Below are positions 26,578 to 34,854 of a stretch of DNA of 64,000 nucleotides, piece after piece. The DNA is from Chloroflexota bacterium. Lineage in GTDB: Bacteria > Chloroflexota > Dehalococcoidia > Bin125. The DNA is taken from assembly GCA_009838735.1 (NCBI GenBank), contig VXQZ01000036.1, positions 46,781 through 110,780 of the forward strand. Reading direction: 5' to 3'. Positions within the stretch are counted from its first letter, which is position 1. The number at the start of each line of letters is the position of its first letter. A model generated the notes under the pieces. The model was not told where the DNA came from. It was given only the letters and a program-made list of their open reading frames with translations, and ran no database searches. The translations under genes were made by a program, and so were the position numbers.

Positions 26578-29019
26578 ATGGAGGCACAGGACCAACGCGA
26601 CCTGGGATTGCGGGTGGCGGAGCTGGAGCGGCGGCTCGCGCGGATGGGCGAGGCGAGCCTGCGCATCTCCGAGGCCAGCCTGGGCATCTCCGCGAGCGAG
26701 GACTTCGACGCGGTGCTGCGCGAGGTGGTCGACAGCGCCCGCGCCCTGACCGGCGCGCGCTACGGGGCGATGACCGTGCGCCGTGAGATCGGGCGGATGT
26801 CCGACCTGATCGTCTCCGGCCTGACCAGCATCGAGCGCCAGGGACTGCTGGAGATGGCCGGCGGTCCGGCCTTCTTCGAATACCTCAGCACGCTGGAAGA
26901 GCCGCTGCGACTCTCCGATGTCGACGGGTACATGCGCGAACTGGGGATGCCCGACTTCCAACCCCCGGTGCCGGCCGCCTCGCTGCTGGTCGCCCCGATC
27001 CGCCACCAGGGCGACGCGGTCGGCACGATCTACCTGGCCCACGACGAGCAGGAGCGCGAGTTCACGCCCGAGGACGAGGCGCTGCTGGTCATGTTCGCCT
27101 CGCAGGCCGCGATGGTGATCGCCAACGCCCGCCGCCACCGGCAGGAACAGCAGACCCGGGCCGACCTGGAGACGCTGGTCGACACCTCGCCCGTCGGCGT
27201 GGTCGTGCTCGATGCCGGCTCGGGCCTGCCCAAGTCCTTCAACCGCGAGGTCTCGCGGATCATCGACCGGCTGCGCGATCCGGACGAATCGGCCGAGGAG
27301 CTGCTCGGGCGGGTCATCTTCCGCCGCGCGGACGGTCGCGAGTTCTCGATGCAGGAGTTCTCGTTGACCGAGCTGCTCGGCATCGGCGAGACGGTGCGGG
27401 CCGAGGAAATCGTGCTCAGCGTGGACGACGGGCGCCGCGTGACGGCGCTGCTCAACGCGACGCCGATCGTCTCTGATGGGGGCGCGGTCGAGTCGGTCGT
27501 GGTGACCATGCAGGACATGGCGGCGGTCGAGGAGCTGGAGCGGCTGCGGGCCGAGTTCCTGGCCATGGTCAGTCACGAGCTGCGCGCGCCCCTGACCTCG
27601 ATCACGGGATCGGCCACGATCGCGCTCGACGCGGCGGCGGACATGGACCCGGCCATGGTGCGCCAGTTCTTTCGCATCATCCGCGAGCAGGCCGATCAGA
27701 TGAACAGCCTGGTCTCGGACCTGCTCGACGCCGCGCGGCTGGAGAGCGGCGAGTTGCCGGTCAATCCCGAGCCGGCCGAACTGGCGGTGCTGGTCGACCG
27801 CGCCCGCAGCGCCTTCACCAACGCCGGCGGCGGCAACCCGCTGCAGATCGACATCGAGCCGCAGCTGCCGCTGGTCATGGCCGACCGCCGCAGGATCGTC
27901 CAGGTGCTGGGCAACCTGCTCAACAACGCCGCGCGCAACTCGCCCGAGGGCTCGGTGATCCGGGTCAGCGCCGTGCGCGAGGACGTGCACGTGGCGGTCT
28001 TCGTCTCCGACCGCGGCCGGGGCATCCCGGCCGAGAGCCTGCCCAACCTGTTCCGCAAGTTCGCCAGCGCGCAGTCCGAAGATCAAGGCGGCGACACCGG
28101 CCTGGGGCTGGCGATCTGCAAGGGCATCGTCGAGGCCCACGGCGGCCGGATCTGGGCCGAGAGCGACGGCGCGGGACTGGGCGCGCGGTTCACTTTCACC
28201 CTGCCCACGGTCGAGGCGGCCGGCCTGGTCGCGCCGCAGCGGTCGCCGCTGCTTGAGGAGGACGAGTCGGGCGCCAACCAGCAGGAGCGGGTCCGGATCC
28301 TCGCGGTCGACGACGATCCGCAGGCGCTGCGCTACGTCCGCGACGCGCTCGCGGCGGACGGCTTCGAGCCGATCCTCACGGGCGATCCGCAGGAGGCGCT
28401 CCAGTTGTTGGCCGAGCAGCGGCCTGAGCTGGTCCTGCTGGACCTGGTGCTGCCCGAGACCGACGGCCTCGATCTGATGGGCGAGATGCTCCGGATCCGC
28501 GACGTGCCCGTGATCTTCCTCTCGGCCTACCGGCGCGACGAGCTGATCGCCCAGGCCTTCGAGCAGGGCGCCATCGACTACATGGTCAAGCCGTTCTCGA
28601 CGACCGAACTGACCGCACGGGTCAAGTCGGCCCTGCGCCGCCGCGAGGTCTCCGAGCCGCCGCCGCCCTACGTCTCAGGCGACCTGCGCATCGACTACGA
28701 GGATCACCGCGTCTCGCTCGCCGGCGAACAGGTGCACCTGACGCCGAAGGAGTACCGGATGCTGGCCGAGCTCTCCGCCAACGCCGGCCGCCTGGTCACC
28801 TACGAGCGGCTGATGGATCGGGTCTGGAACGCAGGCAGCGGCGCCGACCGGCGGCCGATGCGGACGATGATGGGCAAGCTGCGCCGCAAGCTGGGCGAGG
28901 ATGTCGAACAGCCCCGCTACATCTTCAACGAACCCCGCGTCGGGTTCCGCATGCCGCAGTCAGATGCGGCGGATGATGGCGAAGAAGCGCCGGCGCAGGA
29001 AGTTGCGGATTCGGAGTAG
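26578..29019 (+). CDS. Hybrid sensor histidine kinase fused to OmpR-type response regulator
   Basis: 813 aa, one polypeptide. GAF domain ~25-180; PAS-like region ~195-320; HisKA with phospho-accepting His333 (VSHELRAPL); HATPase with N-box near 445 (NLLNNAARNS), G1 DRGRGIP and G2 GLGLAI; receiver domain with acidic pocket 578-580, phospho-acceptor Asp622 (LLDLVLPETDG) and Lys671; winged-helix DNA-binding output ~695-795 (LTPKEYRMLAEL...RRKLGED). Kinase and DNA-binding regulator are usually separate proteins; here one chain can sense, relay phosphate and bind promoters. No membrane segment is seen, so it should sense a cytoplasmic signal through GAF/PAS. The start at 26578 has GGAGG at a spacing of 5. 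It is divergent from the giant surface-protein gene, a likely target. Confidence 0.9.
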   Translation: MEAQDQRDLGLRVAELERRLARMGEASLRISEASLGISASEDFDAVLREVVDSARALTGARYGAMTVRREIGRMSDLIVSGLTSIERQGLLEMAGGPAFFEYLSTLEEPLRLSDVDGYMRELGMPDFQPPVPAASLLVAPIRHQGDAVGTIYLAHDEQEREFTPEDEALLVMFASQAAMVIANARRHRQEQQTRADLETLVDTSPVGVVVLDAGSGLPKSFNREVSRIIDRLRDPDESAEELLGRVIFRRADGREFSMQEFSLTELLGIGETVRAEEIVLSVDDGRRVTALLNATPIVSDGGAVESVVVTMQDMAAVEELERLRAEFLAMVSHELRAPLTSITGSATIALDAAADMDPAMVRQFFRIIREQADQMNSLVSDLLDAARLESGELPVNPEPAELAVLVDRARSAFTNAGGGNPLQIDIEPQLPLVMADRRRIVQVLGNLLNNAARNSPEGSVIRVSAVREDVHVAVFVSDRGRGIPAESLPNLFRKFASAQSEDQGGDTGLGLAICKGIVEAHGGRIWAESDGAGLGARFTFTLPTVEAAGLVAPQRSPLLEEDESGANQQERVRILAVDDDPQALRYVRDALAADGFEPILTGDPQEALQLLAEQRPELVLLDLVLPETDGLDLMGEMLRIRDVPVIFLSAYRRDELIAQAFEQGAIDYMVKPFSTTELTARVKSALRRREVSEPPPPYVSGDLRIDYEDHRVSLAGEQVHLTPKEYRMLAELSANAGRLVTYERLMDRVWNAGSGADRRPMRTMMGKLRRKLGEDVEQPRYIFNEPRVGFRMPQSDAADDGEEAPAQEVADSE

Positions 29020-29288
29020 GTGTCCCAAGGACGCGGCGCTAGTGTTGGCGCGAGGGTGTGCAGCAGGCCGCGCTCGGTTGCGAGCTCCAGCAGCGACAGC
29101 AGGTGTCCGGAGTCCGGTCGTGCCCCGTTCCGCCAGCGGTGCACCGTTCGCACGCTCACCCGGAGCAGTCGCGCAAGCTCACGCCAGGAGAGTCCGGCGG
29201 CGGCGCGGAACCCGGAGAGGCGGGCGGCAAAGTCCTGGGGAAACCGCGCCGGCTCCGTGCGGTAGTGGTGCTGCTGCCGGCGTCCCAT
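28917..29288 (-). CDS. HTH (XRE-like) regulator, 123 aa
   Basis: The helix-turn-helix is at residues 24-70: FRAAAGLSWRELARLLRVS, then VRTVHRWRNGARPDSGHL. The last ~45 aa are Ser/Pro-rich and overlap the kinase gene on the other strand by 103 nt, so the true C-terminus is less certain. It is the last gene of a four-gene minus-strand operon of small regulators. It resembles its neighbour at 29313 in the HRWR-G-x-(R/A)P arrangement, implying duplication. Probably represses or activates element functions. Confidence 0.6.
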   Translation of the reverse strand: MGRRQQHHYRTEPARFPQDFAARLSGFRAAAGLSWRELARLLRVSVRTVHRWRNGARPDSGHLLSLLELATERGLLHTLAPTLAPRPWDTYSESATSCAGASSPSSAASDCGMRNPTRGSLKM

Positions 29289-29312
29289 TGGTTCGGTACC
29301 TACCCCGCCCGA

Positions 29313-29576
29313 CTACGCCAGGTCTTCGTCCAGCAGCGCGTCCAGTCCGCCCGGCACCTGCGTCGCTAGGCGAACCAATGAGAGCATCGCCTCGCCGTTC
29401 GGCGCGGTGCCCCTGCGCCAACGGTGCAGCTGCCGGCTGTCCACGCCGAGGGCAGTCGCTACACCTTCCCATGAGAGTCCCGTCAGTTCCTTCAGCGCGG
29501 CCAGACGCGCGGGAAAGTCCTCCGGCAAGAGAGCGACCCCGGGTCTCAGCTCAGCGCCGCTCGGTCGCTCGGTCAT
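29313..29576 (-). CDS. HTH (XRE-like) regulator, 87 aa
   Basis: The ATG at 29576 lies inside the upstream gene (26-nt overlap). The helix-turn-helix is at roughly residues 25-65: LKELTGLSWEGVATALGVD, then SRQLHRWRRGTAPNGEAML. The acidic C-terminus (LDALLDEDLA) is short. Same architecture as the protein encoded at 28917. Whether it is a DNA-binding regulator of the divergent recombinase cannot be told from sequence, but the position favours that. Confidence 0.65.
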   Translation of the reverse strand: MTERPSGAELRPGVALLPEDFPARLAALKELTGLSWEGVATALGVDSRQLHRWRRGTAPNGEAMLSLVRLATQVPGGLDALLDEDLA

Positions 29577-29814
29577 CTTCGTACTCCAGGGCGAACAGCT
29601 CATCGAAGTGGGTTATGTTCAGCGCGGCCTGCAGACGCCGACGCACCTCCGGCGAGGGGCTCTTGCGACCGCTGATCAGCTGGGAGAGGTAGCCGGAGGA
29701 GATGCCGGCCAGGTCGGCCAGCTCGTTCTGGCTGATGTTGCGCCGGTTGATCTGCTCCCAGAACGGCACTGGCTTGAGCCGAACCCGGGGCGATCCTGTG
29801 CGTCGTTTCATCAT
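29551..29814 (-). CDS. XRE-family transcriptional regulator, 87 aa
   Basis: A textbook XRE helix-turn-helix at residues 20-65: NRRNISQNELADLAGISSGYL, then SQLISGRKSPSPEVRRRLQAAL. GGAGGAGCA precedes the ATG. It starts in an ATGA overlap with the 68-aa upstream gene and overlaps the downstream HTH gene. Likely autoregulatory repressor of the operon and perhaps of the divergently transcribed recombinase, by analogy with integrative-element immunity regions. Confidence 0.75.
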   Translation of the reverse strand: MMKRRTGSPRVRLKPVPFWEQINRRNISQNELADLAGISSGYLSQLISGRKSPSPEVRRRLQAALNITHFDELFALEYEDDRATERR

Positions 29815-30017
29815 TGCTCCTCCGTAGCGGACATCGGTCCATCGTTGCTCTTCGGCGCTCTTGGGCGCTCCTGGTCCCTCGCCTGTTCGACTTCATCGTC
29901 AGCCGTGCACCCAGGCGGCTGTTCGACGTAATGACGGGCGATGATCCGGGCCAGAATGCGCAGCCCGTCGCGCCGTCGCGCCGTCTGTTCGTCTGTCAAT
30001 TCAGCGTGCGATTCCAC
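29811..30017 (-). CDS. Small hypothetical protein, 68 aa (first gene of regulator operon)
   Basis: The GTG start follows GGGGAGGAG, a strong site. An N-terminal helical part (ELTDEQTARRRDGLRILARIIARHYVEQ) is followed by an acidic polar tail. No family is recognised. It is coupled by an ATGA to the XRE gene. Similar short proteins precede regulators in integrative elements, but their role is not known. Confidence 0.55.
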   Translation of the reverse strand: MESHAELTDEQTARRRDGLRILARIIARHYVEQPPGCTADDEVEQARDQERPRAPKSNDGPMSATEEQ

Positions 30018-30339
30018 CGACTCCTCCCCTCTGTTCCGAGTCGGCGGGGCCGATAACTCGGAACGCCCTTGCGGAACCTCTGTTCATGACGGGGCAATCT
30101 ATCAACCCGCTCAGCGAAGATTCAAGGGTGTTCGGAGCGCTCGCAAGGGGTTCGGGCAAATCGCTTGCCCGATTGTTTCGAGTGTGAAACGGGGATGGTT
30201 CGCGAGCGGAACTGCGGTGGCATACCAGATATACAGCGAACGGCTATTCTGGATAATCACAGTGGAAGACGGCGTACTCTTCTCGACTCAGGGTCCGCAT
30301 GTGGACCCGGAGAACGCCGCAGTGATGAGGAAACATAAG
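30018..30339. promoter_or_regulatory. Divergent control region, regulator operon / recombinase A
   Basis: 322 nt between divergent starts. It contains an inverted repeat GTTTC-GAGTGT-GAAAC at 30175-30190, about 150 nt before recombinase A. A closely similar site lies upstream of recombinase B (33559-33579). No other gene is seen. Confidence 0.4.
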
Positions 30340-31998
30340 ATGGATAACGTGACGACCAACACGCCCGCCGCGCTCTACGCAAGGGTCTCCTCGGACCGCC
30401 AGGACGTCGATCTGTCGGTCGCCGCGCAGCTCCGCGCGCTGCGCGATTACGCCGAGCGAAACGGCTATATGATCGTCCGCGAGTACGTTGACGAGGCGGA
30501 GTCGGGCCGCGTCGCCAACCGCCCGCAGTTCCGCAAGATGCTGGACGAGGCGCGGGCTGCAGACGCTCCCTTCCAGGAGATCCTGGTCTGGAAATTCTCC
30601 CGCTTCACGCGCAAGCGCGAGCACGCCGTCGCCTTCAAGTCGATGCTCAGGCGGCGCGGCATCCGCGTCACCTCGATCACCGAGCACGCCGACGACACCC
30701 CGACCGGCAAGCTGATGGAGGCGATCATCGAGTCGGTCGACGAGTTCTACTCCGAGAACCTCGCCCAGGAGGTGACTCGGGGCATGCGTGAGGCCGCCTC
30801 GCGCGGCTTCTTCCTCGCATCGAAGGCTCCTTATGGTTACCAGCGGGTCAAGGTCCAGGACGGCGCCAAGGAACGGCCCACGCTCAAACTCGACCCGCAG
30901 ACCGCCCCCATCGTCAAGGAGATCTTCGAGATGTCGCGGCGCGGCCTCGGCCTCAAGGAGATCGCCCGCGACCTGAACGAGCGCGGTCTCACAATCCACG
31001 GCCGGCGCTGGTACAAGCGGCGTCTGCACTACCTGCTGACCAACGAGGCCTACACCGGCACCTCGGTCTGGGGACGGACCGCCAAGGACGGACAGCCCCC
31101 CGATCCGGTCCGGGTCGAGAACGCCTGGCCGGCGATCGTCTCGCGGGAGCTGTTCGACGCTGTCGGCCGCGGCCTCAGGGAACGCAGCCCGAAGGTACAG
31201 CCGGCGCGTCAGGCAGGCAGCAGGTTCCTGCTTTCCGGCCTCTTGCGTTGCGGACGCTGCGGCAAACGTTTCGTCGGCCACGGGGCCAAGGGCGGCCAGT
31301 TCGCCTACTACGTCTGCAACACCCTGCACCGCGAGGGCTCGGGCGCCTGCGAAGCGCCCTATCTCAGCGCACCAAAGCTGGAAGACCTGGTCACCGAGAA
31401 GGTGCTGACGCGGATCCTCAACGAGCAGACGATCATCGAACTGGTGCAGATGGTGGCCGAGGAGATCGACGCCCTGGCGGCCGAGCTCGATACGCAATTG
31501 CGGTCGGTCGAGACGGAACTCGCCGATGTCCGCCGGCGCCTGGCCAAGCTCTACGACGCGCTGGAGAACAGCGACCTCACCTACCAGGATCTCTCGCCAC
31601 GGATTCACTCACTGCGCGGGCAGGAAGACCAGCTCGCCGCCGCGCACGAAGACGCCGCGCGGCAGCTCGAACAGCGACGGGCCGAGTTGCCGTCTACTCC
31701 AGAGATCAATCGCTATGTGTCGGACTTTCGCGAGTTCCTCCAGGCGGGCAGCATCCCCGAGCGCAAGGCCCTGATCCGCAACTTCGTCAATGGGATCAGG
31801 ATCGCTCCCGACCGGGTCCGCCTGACCTACACCATCCCGATGCCGAGCGACGGTGCAATGATCGACTCCGAGTCGGTTCTCGGTATTGTTCAGTCAAGTC
31901 CACCATCACGTACTGAACTGCGAACTCCTTCGGCCAGCGCCACTTCGGCGGCGTCCATGCGCCCGATCGGGCTGTCTTCGGGCATCGGGATCGTGTAG
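30340..31998 (+). CDS. Large serine recombinase A
   Basis: 552 aa. Resolvase catalytic domain at the N-terminus with nucleophile Ser in YARVSSDRQ (residues ~15-23) and conserved SRFTRKREHA. A recombinase domain (~165-270) follows, then a zinc-beta-ribbon with CGRC and two further Cys (~305-345), and a long coiled coil (~370-470). It cuts and exchanges DNA at att sites via Ser-DNA linkage. The start at 30340 is chosen because similarity to recombinase B begins there (GAGG upstream); ATG at 30325 is an alternative. After YTIPMP the last ~45 codons diverge and the final ~36 run antisense through the 3' end of recombinase B, so the natural stop may have been lost. Confidence 0.9.
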   Translation: MDNVTTNTPAALYARVSSDRQDVDLSVAAQLRALRDYAERNGYMIVREYVDEAESGRVANRPQFRKMLDEARAADAPFQEILVWKFSRFTRKREHAVAFKSMLRRRGIRVTSITEHADDTPTGKLMEAIIESVDEFYSENLAQEVTRGMREAASRGFFLASKAPYGYQRVKVQDGAKERPTLKLDPQTAPIVKEIFEMSRRGLGLKEIARDLNERGLTIHGRRWYKRRLHYLLTNEAYTGTSVWGRTAKDGQPPDPVRVENAWPAIVSRELFDAVGRGLRERSPKVQPARQAGSRFLLSGLLRCGRCGKRFVGHGAKGGQFAYYVCNTLHREGSGACEAPYLSAPKLEDLVTEKVLTRILNEQTIIELVQMVAEEIDALAAELDTQLRSVETELADVRRRLAKLYDALENSDLTYQDLSPRIHSLRGQEDQLAAAHEDAARQLEQRRAELPSTPEINRYVSDFREFLQAGSIPERKALIRNFVNGIRIAPDRVRLTYTIPMPSDGAMIDSESVLGIVQSSPPSRTELRTPSASATSAASMRPIGLSSGIGIV

Positions 31999-33482
31999 CG
32001 GATGACCGCCCGGCCGGGCTTCACATCAATCCGCTTGATGAAGGTTCGCAGGAACGCCTTTGACTCGGTGATGTCGCTGGTGCGCAGGAACTCTGCCATG
32101 TCGGCGACGAACTCAGCGACGACTTCTGCGTTGTCCAAAAGCACTCGGCGCTCGGCCAGCGTGTTCTTGGCTTGCTCGGCCGCCGTCTCCAGTTGCTCCT
32201 TGCGCGCCATGTGCTCGCGGATCCGCGGCGCGGCGTCGTCGACCTCGAGGTCGGTCTTCTCAATCACCCGCCAGATGCGGTCCAGCATCTGCCGAATCTC
32301 GCGCAGCTCCGCTTCGATCGTCTTTAGCCGCTGGCGCTCGTCATACGCGGCGCCGTCCATCTCCTCGTCCAACATCTTGACCAGTTCGCGGATGTTGCTC
32401 TCGGTCAGCACGTGATCGCGCAGCTGATCGAGGATCAGCGCCTCGAACCGCTTGGCGTTGAGCCGGGGCGTCTCGCAGCTGCCAGAGCCGCGCTTGAGCA
32501 GGGAGCCGCAGACGTAGTAGGTGTAGCGTCCGCCCTTGGCCTCGGCCGCGGTCAGCTGCCTGCCGCAGAGCGCGCAGGCCGCCAGGCCGGAGAGCAGATA
32601 GGGACTCGCCGCGCGGCGCGGGTTCGACTTGGCCGGCGCCCGCGCCTCGAGCATCGAGCGGACTTGTTCAAACTCTTCCATCGTCACGACGGCCGGGACC
32701 GCGTTCTCGACCCGGACCGGTTCCGATCCGTCGGTCGCCTTGAGCCCCCAGACTAGGGTGCCCATGTAGACCTCGTTGGAGAGGAGCTTGTGCACGGAGG
32801 TCTTGAGCCAGCGCGCCCCCTTGGCCGTGGGAATGCCTTCCGAGTTGAGTGTCTTGACGATGTCAAGGATGCTCATGCCGCGTATGGCCATGTCGAAGAC
32901 GCGCCGCGCCACGGCGTCCTTAGGCGGGTCGAGTTCCAGACGTGGCCGCTGCTTGCCGCCGTCCGCGACGTACACCTTGCGGTAGCCGAAGGGCGCGTGC
33001 GAAGCGAGGTAGAAGCCGCGCTGAGCCGACTCGCGCATCCCCCGGCGGACCTCCTGGGCGAGGTTCTCGGAGTAGAACTCGTCCACGCTTTCGATGATCG
33101 CCTCCATCAGCTTGCCCGTAGGAGTGTCGTCGGCGTGCTCGGTGATCGAGGTGACGCGAATGCCGCGCCGCCTGAGCATCGACTTGAAGGCGACCGCATG
33201 CTCGCGCTTGCGCGTGAAGCGGGAGAACTTCCAGACCAGGATCTCCTGGAAGGGCGACTCGGGCAGTGAGGCTTCGTCGAGCATCTTGCGAAACTGCGGC
33301 CGGTTGGCGACCCGGCCCGATTCGGCCTCGTCGATGTATTCGCGCACAACCCGGTAGCCGTTGCGTTCGGCGTAGTCGCGCAGCGCGCGCAACTGGGCGG
33401 CGACGGAGAGGTCGATATCCTGGCGGTCCGAGGAGACCCGGGCGTAGAGGGCGGCATGCGTTCTGCTGAGTGAGGCCTGCAT
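31890..33482 (-). CDS. Large serine recombinase B (paralogue of A)
   Basis: 530 aa. Same domain order as recombinase A: catalytic Ser in YARVSSDRQ, recombinase domain, zinc ribbon (CALC...C...C) and coiled coil. The first ~140 residues are nearly identical to A; the rest diverges strongly. AAAGGGGA lies upstream of the ATG. The C-terminus IRYTIPMPEDSPIGRMDAAEVALAEG is the usual ending for this family. The gene is convergent with A and overlaps it by 109 nt, so the pair forms a long imperfect inverted repeat centred near 31.9 kb. Confidence 0.9.
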   Translation of the reverse strand: MQASLSRTHAALYARVSSDRQDIDLSVAAQLRALRDYAERNGYRVVREYIDEAESGRVANRPQFRKMLDEASLPESPFQEILVWKFSRFTRKREHAVAFKSMLRRRGIRVTSITEHADDTPTGKLMEAIIESVDEFYSENLAQEVRRGMRESAQRGFYLASHAPFGYRKVYVADGGKQRPRLELDPPKDAVARRVFDMAIRGMSILDIVKTLNSEGIPTAKGARWLKTSVHKLLSNEVYMGTLVWGLKATDGSEPVRVENAVPAVVTMEEFEQVRSMLEARAPAKSNPRRAASPYLLSGLAACALCGRQLTAAEAKGGRYTYYVCGSLLKRGSGSCETPRLNAKRFEALILDQLRDHVLTESNIRELVKMLDEEMDGAAYDERQRLKTIEAELREIRQMLDRIWRVIEKTDLEVDDAAPRIREHMARKEQLETAAEQAKNTLAERRVLLDNAEVVAEFVADMAEFLRTSDITESKAFLRTFIKRIDVKPGRAVIRYTIPMPEDSPIGRMDAAEVALAEGVRSSVRDGGLD

Positions 33483-33558
33483 CGGTGATTCCCCTTTCCT
33501 ACCGGCTGTTGTCGCCTCCAAAAGGCGAAACGGGTAGCCAGCAACGCACTTGGCCGCC

Positions 33559-33579
33559 GCTGTTCGTGTTCGAAACAGC
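33559..33579 (-). promoter_or_regulatory. Inverted repeat upstream of recombinase B
   Basis: GCTGTT and AACAGC arms flank 9 nt, 77 nt upstream of the recombinase B start. Read in the gene's direction the site contains GTTTCGA-N4-GAA, the same core as at 30175-30190 upstream of recombinase A in the same orientation. Candidate operator or recombination site. Confidence 0.4.
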
Positions 33580-33991
33580 ATATCTCGATCTGGCCGCTGT
33601 TGTTTGGCTTCTGAGTTGCCAAAACGACGCTCGCCATCGTCCGCGCGAGCGAGGCATTTGTCGCAGGCGACATGACCACTCGAATCGAAGGCCCCTCCTT
33701 CAACACCACCAGCGCATGGCTGCGGATGCTCGATACTTACGGCATCTGTGAGGCCCGCTTCGCGGCGTGCAAAGGCAGACTGCTCGGACGGCGGCTCGGT
33801 CACACCGGAGAAGAGTCCGCTCGTCCCTTGTCAACAAGCCGCAGCTGCAAAACGCCTACGACCTCGCCCAGGATCGCAAGGGAACGGGAGATTGCGGCGG
33901 CAGCAAAAGCTAGGCATAGCCGACGGATGGGGAACGGATGCCGTCACCGCGTCGGCCCTCGCGGCGATGTTGTGGTACTTGTATAACCGTT
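33580..33991. other. Gene-poor stretch upstream of recombinase B
   Basis: About 400 nt. Two overlapping plus-strand frames run through 33672-34002, but neither has a convincing start or composition. The second ends in a more protein-like segment (ADGWGTDAVTASALAAMLWYLYN), perhaps the remnant of a gene. No RNA gene or repeat is recognised. Confidence 0.3.
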
Positions 33992-34285
33992 CTAATCCTT
34001 AGACTTGGGCCACCAGCGTACAACGTCATCTTCACGCGCAGCCGCCATTGCTTCTGCTTCTGATTCATATCTCGAAATCTGAAACACTGTGTTGTTGCAG
34101 ATGTGCCACAAGACTACTGCGAGTCCAACTGTGGTCGCCATGCCGAGAGCTCCCAGAATATATTCTCCGGTAGCTATCGCGACAATACTAGTGGTTAGTG
34201 TTGCGATAGCAGCAATGGACTCACCGACCGCCAGAATGCCGCGGTTCCTCCAGAACCGCCTAAAGTTGTAGCTCATCTTTCGCAT
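33992..34285 (-). CDS. Small membrane protein, 97 aa
   Basis: Two hydrophobic stretches (ESIAAIATLTTSIVAIATG and LGALGMATTVGLAVVLWHICN) are preceded by a basic N-terminus (RKMSYNFRRFWRNRG), predicting a two-pass inner-membrane protein with a cytoplasmic N-terminus. It ends in a short charged tail. No family is recognised. The start is uncertain: GTG at 34294, ATG at 34285 and ATG at 34276 are all possible, none with a strong ribosome binding site. Confidence 0.5.
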   Translation of the reverse strand: MRKMSYNFRRFWRNRGILAVGESIAAIATLTTSIVAIATGEYILGALGMATTVGLAVVLWHICNNTVFQISRYESEAEAMAAAREDDVVRWWPKSKD

Positions 34286-34294
34286 CCTAACCAC

Positions 34295-34854
34295 TCAAGG
34301 GACCAGCTCATTCGAGAACGCCCAATACCTTAGCCAATCCACGGCCAAGAGACTGCCAATTCTGGCACTTCCGTGTTTGCAGCAGGACTCGCGACCGAGG
34401 TAGCGCCGCACCTTAGCATTCCGTGACTGTTCGGAGACTCAGTTCGACACCCTCGCTGTCGCATGTGTTGTCTGCTGAGCCCGTTTCATGCGGAACGAGC
34501 AGCACCGTGCTGCTGCTGTCTTACTCGCGTGTGGCGTCTGGGTCGTGGTCCCGACGGCGCCGCCGCGGTGCACGATGTGGTCCCGCCCATTGCCCTCTGT
34601 GAAGTGGCTCTTCAGCTCTGATGGCACCAGGGCGCGGCGGCACAGGCTCCCGACAATCGCGCCTATGGCTGCCGCCGCCAGACTTAGGAAGGCCATTGGC
34701 GTGGGATGGCATGACGAAGTCTGGCGTCCGAATCACGTTTGCTCCATCTGGACGTCTCGCGCCTTCGACGACTGGCATTCGTGGAAGTTCGAACGGCATC
34801 CTCGGGAAGAGGAGACTCTGGCGTACCCTGCTCCAGGACAGGAGTCGAAACCGC
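34295..34854. other. Gene-free region upstream of hsdM
   Basis: 560 nt. Open frames on both strands are short and low-quality, and the hsdM frame is open upstream only by chance. The right end carries the hsdM ribosome binding site (AGGAG at 34840-34844). No repeat or RNA gene is seen. Confidence 0.4.

Noticed and set aside
33672..34002. Two overlapping frames upstream of recombinase B
   Set aside because: No ribosome binding site, mixed composition, and the protein-like part is only at one end; noted as a possible remnant instead of a gene.
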